Below are positions 59,813 to 64,000 of a DNA stretch of 64,000 nucleotides, piece after piece. The first letter of the stretch is position 1. The number at the start of each line of letters is the position of its first letter. Source of the stretch: Acidobacteriota bacterium (GTDB taxonomy: Bacteria > Acidobacteriota > G020349885); the NCBI GenBank assembly GCA_020349885.1, contig CP070701.1, forward strand, positions 997,584-1,061,583, written 5' to 3'. The notes below the pieces were generated by a model that had not been told where the DNA came from, did no database searches, and was given only the letters and a program-made list of their open reading frames with translations. The translations under genes were made by a program, and so were the position numbers.

Positions 59813-61547
59813 CGGAGCCCGCGAGAAATTCCTGGGACAGTCCGTTCCGGGTAACGGCTTCGAGCGTGTACACGTACGTCCCCCATTTACGGGGCAGGCG
59901 GCTCACGTAGCGGTAATGCATCCCCTCCTCCGTGGTGCCGGGACTCGGTATGATGAAGGAAGTGACGCGCCTGCGCTCCCCCGAAGGGGTCCTCAGCCAC
60001 AGGTGCCAGCCGAACATGTTCTCCTCGCTTGCCGTGCTCCAGGCCACCTCCACGCCGGACCGGTTTTGGTGAACGACCGTAGCCTCCTCCATCTCCACGG
60101 GGTAATGAGGGCGGCGCTCGATGGAAAGGCTGTAGGCCGGGAAAACCCCTCCCTCCGGCGCATCGAGAAGCACCACGGCGAACAGGACCTCCTGCCCTCC
60201 GCGCATGGGAACGAGCAGGCGCCCCTCTCCCTCCGCGACGCCGAGCGAGAGCCATTCGTCGGGACGACCGCCGCCATTAACAAGAGCCTGCACCGCCCAC
60301 CGGCCGGTCCGGCTCGCCTCGAACGCGGCCTCGATTCCCCCGCGGGTCAGGGCGCCCGCGTCGAGGCGCAGGAAATGCATGCCCAGCGGCGCGAGGTCGC
60401 GCCCGCCTTCCGTCATCAGGACGGGAAGAGGAGTTTTTTCCTCCTCCGCGAAGGCGACGTCCGGCCAGCGAAACCCTTCCGGAAAGGTTTCCTCCGTGCT
60501 GCGCCCCCCCCGGTGAAGCGTCCAGAGGCTGAAGCGCGGAAGCACTTCATCGAGAGTGAGGCCGGCGTGCTCCGCGAGAGCATACTCGACGACCTCAAGA
60601 ACCGCCTCGCCTTCGGCAACGAGCCACAATACCGCCTCGACAAGGTCGGGGCGCCTCATGCCTTCGTCGAGGTAGAACAAAAACGAGGCGTCCGAAGGGT
60701 GGAAGAGCGAATAGGAAGCCAGGCCCCGGGAAAACGTCTCCACCGTCGGCGGCACCAGGCGCTCCACGTAATCCTCGTGGCCCGCCTTATGGAGAAGCCA
60801 AAGCGCCGCGGCCTCGTAGAACCAGGGGCCGGCTTCCGGCGCCCGGGCCTCGAAGCGCGCGTAGAGCGTCTGGTACAAAAGCTCGCTCACCAGGAGCCAG
60901 CGGGGAAGCTCGGTGTCCACCACGACCACGGCGGGCCCGCCCGCCGCGGGAATGGTGTAGCCCGTGAGGACACGGGCGGCATCAGGCGGGAAGGACGTAA
61001 AAATAATGCGAACCTTGGCCGACGCCAGGCGAGCCCCCGGCGCGTCCTCCGGGGGAAGCCATGCCTCGACCGCCTCGAGCCCCCGGTCGAGGGCGAGTGA
61101 AAATTCCGCAACGTCGGCGCCCATCCCCTGCGGAAAGAACATTTCGTAATGCTCCGCCGCGTAGTGCGCGTCGGGAAGCGGCGGATGGAAAAGCGGGTGG
61201 AGAAGCGCCTTCTCCTCCGTGGAAAGAAGCGGCCAGTGCGCCTGCGCGGCATAAAGCAGGGCATTCAGCGTTTCTCCCGGAAGCTCCCCCGCAAAACGGC
61301 TCAAGGCGAGCTCGAAGAAGCCGCTCTGGCCGCTCCACCCGGGAGAAGGAAGCCCTCCCTGCTGCGCCGCGGCGACATAGGGGGCCAGAAAGGCCCGCAC
61401 CTCGCCGACCGAAATAGGGCAATTCTCCTCCGCCGGAAGGGGCTGAAAAATGCCCTCCGTCCCGGGTGTCTCCGCACTCAGGTACCATCCCCAGCATCCT
61501 CCCGCTACGAGCAGAATGCCGACGCCGAGCTTCCTCAGGCGTGCCAT
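59763..61547 (-). CDS. Large exported protein, possible metallopeptidase-like
   Basis: 594 residues. ATG 61547 is placed by the promoter; ATG 61577 is the alternative. Lipoprotein-like N-terminus (LLVAGGC17W). Residues 50-400 are helical and resemble surface peptidase-like proteins of the MXAN_6640 kind (WFYEAAALWLLHKAG), but no HExxH zinc motif is visible. The C-terminus (about 490-590) is Fn3-like: GVEVAWSTASEENMFGWHLW and YVYTLEAVTRNGLSQEF. Function unknown. Confidence 0.7.
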   Translation of the reverse strand: MARLRKLGVGILLVAGGCWGWYLSAETPGTEGIFQPLPAEENCPISVGEVRAFLAPYVAAAQQGGLPSPGWSGQSGFFELALSRFAGELPGETLNALLYAAQAHWPLLSTEEKALLHPLFHPPLPDAHYAAEHYEMFFPQGMGADVAEFSLALDRGLEAVEAWLPPEDAPGARLASAKVRIIFTSFPPDAARVLTGYTIPAAGGPAVVVVDTELPRWLLVSELLYQTLYARFEARAPEAGPWFYEAAALWLLHKAGHEDYVERLVPPTVETFSRGLASYSLFHPSDASFLFYLDEGMRRPDLVEAVLWLVAEGEAVLEVVEYALAEHAGLTLDEVLPRFSLWTLHRGGRSTEETFPEGFRWPDVAFAEEEKTPLPVLMTEGGRDLAPLGMHFLRLDAGALTRGGIEAAFEASRTGRWAVQALVNGGGRPDEWLSLGVAEGEGRLLVPMRGGQEVLFAVVLLDAPEGGVFPAYSLSIERRPHYPVEMEEATVVHQNRSGVEVAWSTASEENMFGWHLWLRTPSGERRRVTSFIIPSPGTTEEGMHYRYVSRLPRKWGTYVYTLEAVTRNGLSQEFLAGSVSVYPSTAPPRRRSHR

Positions 61548-61555
61548 AAGTTTAT

Positions 61556-61584
61556 AGCATATACGGAAATTTTCCATTTGTCAA
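61556..61584 (-). promoter_or_regulatory. Promoter of the 59763-61547 gene, leaderless
   Basis: Minus strand: -35 TTGACA (61584-61579), a 17-bp spacer and -10 TATGCT (61561-61556). The -10 ends 8 bases before ATG 61547. Confidence 0.6.
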
Positions 61585-62406
61585 ATTACGGACCAGCCTT
61601 CGGCGGCGCAAGGGAAGCTGTGAAAATCTAGCCGGACTCTTTGCTTCCACTCCCCTGCCCTCGCCCCCGGCGCACGTCGATCCGGCAGGGCGAAACTTTT
61701 CCGTCCCGACGATGTCGGGGCTTGCCCCGATTCTTAGGTTCGTTCCTAGGCTCAAATTAAAAAATCCTTTGTTTTCGCGCACTTCGTAGGTTCGTTTTGT
61801 AAATTGAGGGGGGTGGGGGGTGTCCCTTTCCTGGTGTTTCTCTCCACGGTTTCGGCGCTTGTAGGGCGCGGTCTGCCTCGCTCCGCCGAAGCGTCCACCC
61901 TCCGTAGAACTTCGGAGGACGGGCTTCGCAAAGGCGAGCGTCCTACGTCCTTCCAAATAAACCATGGCTCCGGCGCATTCTGCATTTGTCATTAGACATT
62001 AGACATTGGGCATTATTCATACTTCTCCATGTATGCCGCTTTCGCGATTTGTCAAGCATTTTGCCGCTTTTGCCGCTTTTGCCGGAGCTTGCCCAGACTC
62101 TTAGTCTGGGTTGCCGGCCCCGACGCTCCGCCATCGGGGTAAAACTTGTCCCGACTTTAGTCGGGATTTGCCGCTTTTTATCCCGACTACCGTCGGGATT
62201 GCCCGATCCCGCCTCTCTCGTGTCATTCCGAGCCCTGTCGAGGAATCGTCTTCTCACGCTGCAAAAAAACGATCCCTAGCGGAGTTTATCCTGAGCTTGC
62301 CGAAGGAGTCGGGATGACGCGCGGTGGTGCGTATGCGTGCGTCGGGCTTGCCCGCCTACAAACCACTACGTGAAAGATTGACTGGTCCCTGATTCCTGGC
62401 CCCTTC
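61585..62406. repeat. Repeat-rich spacer without genes
   Basis: 822 bp with no supported gene. It holds, in order: a CCCGACGATGTCGGG palindrome (about 61711); a reversed copy of the 45-50 bp unit (61759-61798); a GC-rich block with CTCCGCCGAAGC and CTTCGGAGG; CATTAGACATTAGACATTGG units (about 61992-62015); the CGGCAAAAGC block (62036-62092); CCCAGACTCTTAGTCTGGG; TCCCGACTTTAGTCGGGA (62149-62166); TCCCGACTACCGTCGGGA (62181-62198); CCTGAGCTTGCCGAAGG (about 62290); and CAAACCACTACG (62358-62370). Confidence 0.75.
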
Positions 62407-64000
62407 TTAGGGGCACGTCACGGAAGGCGGCCAGCCGGGTTGGGCGTTGCGCTCCGCTCCGGCGCTGTCCATGCCGCAGCTCGACTCTCCCGCCGCATTC
62501 GCCGCCGAAACCACCACCCACCGGTCGCCCGCACCGAGGAGATAGTTAAGCTGCACCGTCGCGCCCAAGTCCACGACGTCCGCTCCCCACAAGCACCCCT
62601 GCGAAGGCGTCCCGTACCACGTGCCGATGGCGTTCTCGTAGACGACGTAGCCCGTCTCGTTTTCCACGTCCTCGACGATGATTTGGTCGGCGGCGGTGGT
62701 CGGGATGATTAAAGGATCGAGCGCGCTTGGGGAGGAAGGTTCAGAGGGTGCGCCGATGCACACCGCCGGGTTGCACACGAGCGAGATCGCCTCCACCACC
62801 ACGTTGTCCACGCCCCAGTACCAGTCGTAAAAGCCCTCGTAACGCCATTTAAACTGGCAGTCCGCAGCTCCCGCGCACTTTGCCGTCGCGTCAAGCACAA
62901 TCATTCCCGCGTTCGACTGCGTTTCATTCCATTGAATCAAGGAGGTCCATGCGCCGCTCGTCTTGACGCTTTTCGCCCAGACGGTGGCAAAATCGTCGTT
63001 TGCGCCATCAAAATCATAGCCTAGGAAATCGTGTTCAAAGGTGAGGGTAACGGTGGCCTCTGCCGAGGCGTCAATGAGCGGTGTGATGAGCTCCTCGTCC
63101 ATGGCAACCGAGCCCGCGCAGTCGCTGTCCACGATCATGTACGTGTCCGGGAAAAGCCCTCGTGCGCACGGATCCGCATCGTTCCAGGTATTTCCGTCGG
63201 GGGGTACAGGGCCGTCCACCACCGTCCACGTTCCCGGGAGTCCCAAGTTGAAGTTCTCTGAAAGCAGTGTAGAGGGTGTTCCCATACCGCTCACCAGCAC
63301 CTGAAATGACGACGTGGAACCAAAGAAACAACCCCCGAAACTGTCTTCGTACGAGAGATCGAGCGTGAAATCAATAAGCGTTCCACACGGCACGCCGGCG
63401 CCGACGACGAATTGGAGCGGCGTGAGCGACACTCCGGTCAGCCCTGTGGGAATGTCGGGGAAGGAAGCGCTATTTATAGGTATCGTGATACCCGGCGTCG
63501 TGGTGGAAAGCACTCCGCTTACGTTAAAAGCGTCCGCGCCGCCGGTATTTTGCACCGTGACGTTGAGGTCGATCGTCTCACCTGGGTCCACAGCGCCGTC
63601 GGCGTTTCCGCAGTCGGTAAACGTACTGCTGTCGTAAGCCACGCTAATTTCGTCATAGAACATGCGTGCCATAACGCGCTGGGATTGAAAGTTCGGGTCG
63701 TCGTGGAAACGTTCGTAGGCCACGAGATATTTTCCGCAGGACGAATAGGCGACGGCGGGATAATCATTGTTATAAGGACTTTGTTGGATGAGGATGCCCG
63801 CTGCATCGAGCACCGTACCATCCGAGGCCACGCGCGCCCCGTAGATGTCCGAGAATCCTGTGCCGCTTCGGTGGTCCTCCCACGCGACGAAATAATCCGT
63901 CCCGTTCGAAGCCACCGAAGGGTTGTACTGCTCGCTGGCCGCCGTGGAGACGGCAATGCCCGTGGGGTCGAGCACCGTCCCATCCGAAGCCACGCGCGCC
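62407..64000 (-). CDS. Large secreted protein, paralogue of the 1964 gene (N-terminus outside window)
   Basis: Last 530 residues of a secreted protein that runs off the right edge. It begins with repeats of the form ARVASDGTVLDPTGI...WEDHRSGTGFSDIYGA. It continues with a CARDB-like domain (ETIDLNVTVQNTGGADAFNV) and a MAM/jelly-roll-like domain (SENFNLGLPGTWTVVDG; FEHDFLGYDF). The C-terminus is shared with the 1964 gene (ETGYVVYENAIGTW, GDRWVVVSAA, GWPPSVTCP). The repeats differ from those of its paralogue, so the C-terminal module is reused with different N-terminal repeats. Confidence 0.82.
   Translation of the reverse strand, partial: ARVASDGTVLDPTGIAVSTAASEQYNPSVASNGTDYFVAWEDHRSGTGFSDIYGARVASDGTVLDAAGILIQQSPYNNDYPAVAYSSCGKYLVAYERFHDDPNFQSQRVMARMFYDEISVAYDSSTFTDCGNADGAVDPGETIDLNVTVQNTGGADAFNVSGVLSTTTPGITIPINSASFPDIPTGLTGVSLTPLQFVVGAGVPCGTLIDFTLDLSYEDSFGGCFFGSTSSFQVLVSGMGTPSTLLSENFNLGLPGTWTVVDGPVPPDGNTWNDADPCARGLFPDTYMIVDSDCAGSVAMDEELITPLIDASAEATVTLTFEHDFLGYDFDGANDDFATVWAKSVKTSGAWTSLIQWNETQSNAGMIVLDATAKCAGAADCQFKWRYEGFYDWYWGVDNVVVEAISLVCNPAVCIGAPSEPSSPSALDPLIIPTTAADQIIVEDVENETGYVVYENAIGTWYGTPSQGCLWGADVVDLGATVQLNYLLGAGDRWVVVSAANAAGESSCGMDSAGAERNAQPGWPPSVTCP

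Noticed and set aside
1..64000. tRNA and rRNA genes
   Set aside because: I looked through the intergenic regions for cloverleaf-like and rRNA-conserved sequence and saw none. A covariance-model scan was not possible.

Overview
This 64 kb window is a gene-dense bacterial chromosome segment from a high-G+C diderm. LPS biosynthesis and export genes (kdsA, kdsD, kdsC, lptE), an RseP-type site-2 protease, predicted lipoproteins and a CcmE heme chaperone all require an outer membrane. CheC/CheD beside CheA, DUF507, DUF3467, DUF4321, DivIVA and NPxTP-repeat proteins suggest Acidobacteriota or another deep non-proteobacterial lineage, but this placement is an inference. I found no rRNA, tRNA, CRISPR array, prophage or complete insertion sequence.

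Layout. 1-1.85 kb: the end of a chemotaxis operon (cheA fragment, cheC, cheD). 1.96-4.9 kb: a large secreted repeat protein, whose paralogue runs off the right edge (62.4-64 kb). 5.0-6.4 kb: an RlmD-type rRNA methyltransferase. 6.5-10 kb: an organoarsenical-type operon (arsR, ArsP-like permease, arsE, arsF, arsG) with a clear promoter, operator-like site and terminator. 10-18.3 kb: ubiD, an orphan ABC ATPase, an FkbM methyltransferase, uvrB, a cyclic-nucleotide-binding protein, an HD-GYP sensor and a cyclophilin-like protein. 18.3-23.9 kb: a minus-strand operon mtnA / lsrF-like / aldolase-SDR fusion / mnmE, which looks like a 5-deoxypentose or methylthioribose salvage route. 24-28.4 kb: rseP, a helical repeat protein, lptE, holA, thiE. 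28.5-35.2 kb: mutL, then the Kdo operon (kdsA, kdsD, an AT-richer RDD gene, kdsC, lapA, an M16 peptidase).

35.3-49.5 kb is the accessory-looking part: two exported ankyrin proteins, a SRAP protein, carA without carB, an exported DUF255-DsbD-alpha fusion, secreted unknowns, a zinc-finger protein, a tandem pair of zinc-finger membrane microproteins, a nuclease whose two ends are made of dispersed repeats, a peptide-binding lipoprotein, and a GalU with a basic tandem-repeat tail. 49.5-59 kb is housekeeping and signalling: DUF507, a TPR-thioredoxin protein, DUF3467, DUF4321, plsY, gpsA, a PHP phosphatase, an FHA-GAF-adenylate cyclase, ccmE, a glutaredoxin, a DksA-like protein, rlmH and divIVA. 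59-62.4 kb has two convergent exported unknowns and a repeat-rich spacer.

The most unusual signal is not one operon. It is the spacer DNA. Many gene boundaries carry short tandem units of 8-11 bp, often followed by an AT-rich loop and the complementary units. The unit sequence differs from site to site while the architecture is conserved. Small GC-rich palindromes and a 45-50 bp dispersed repeat accompany them. At 41.9 kb and 45.8-46.9 kb these repeats extend into coding regions and supply start codons, N-termini or C-termini. A second recurring feature is promoters whose -10 box lies only 5-8 bases upstream of the start codon, which implies leaderless mRNAs.
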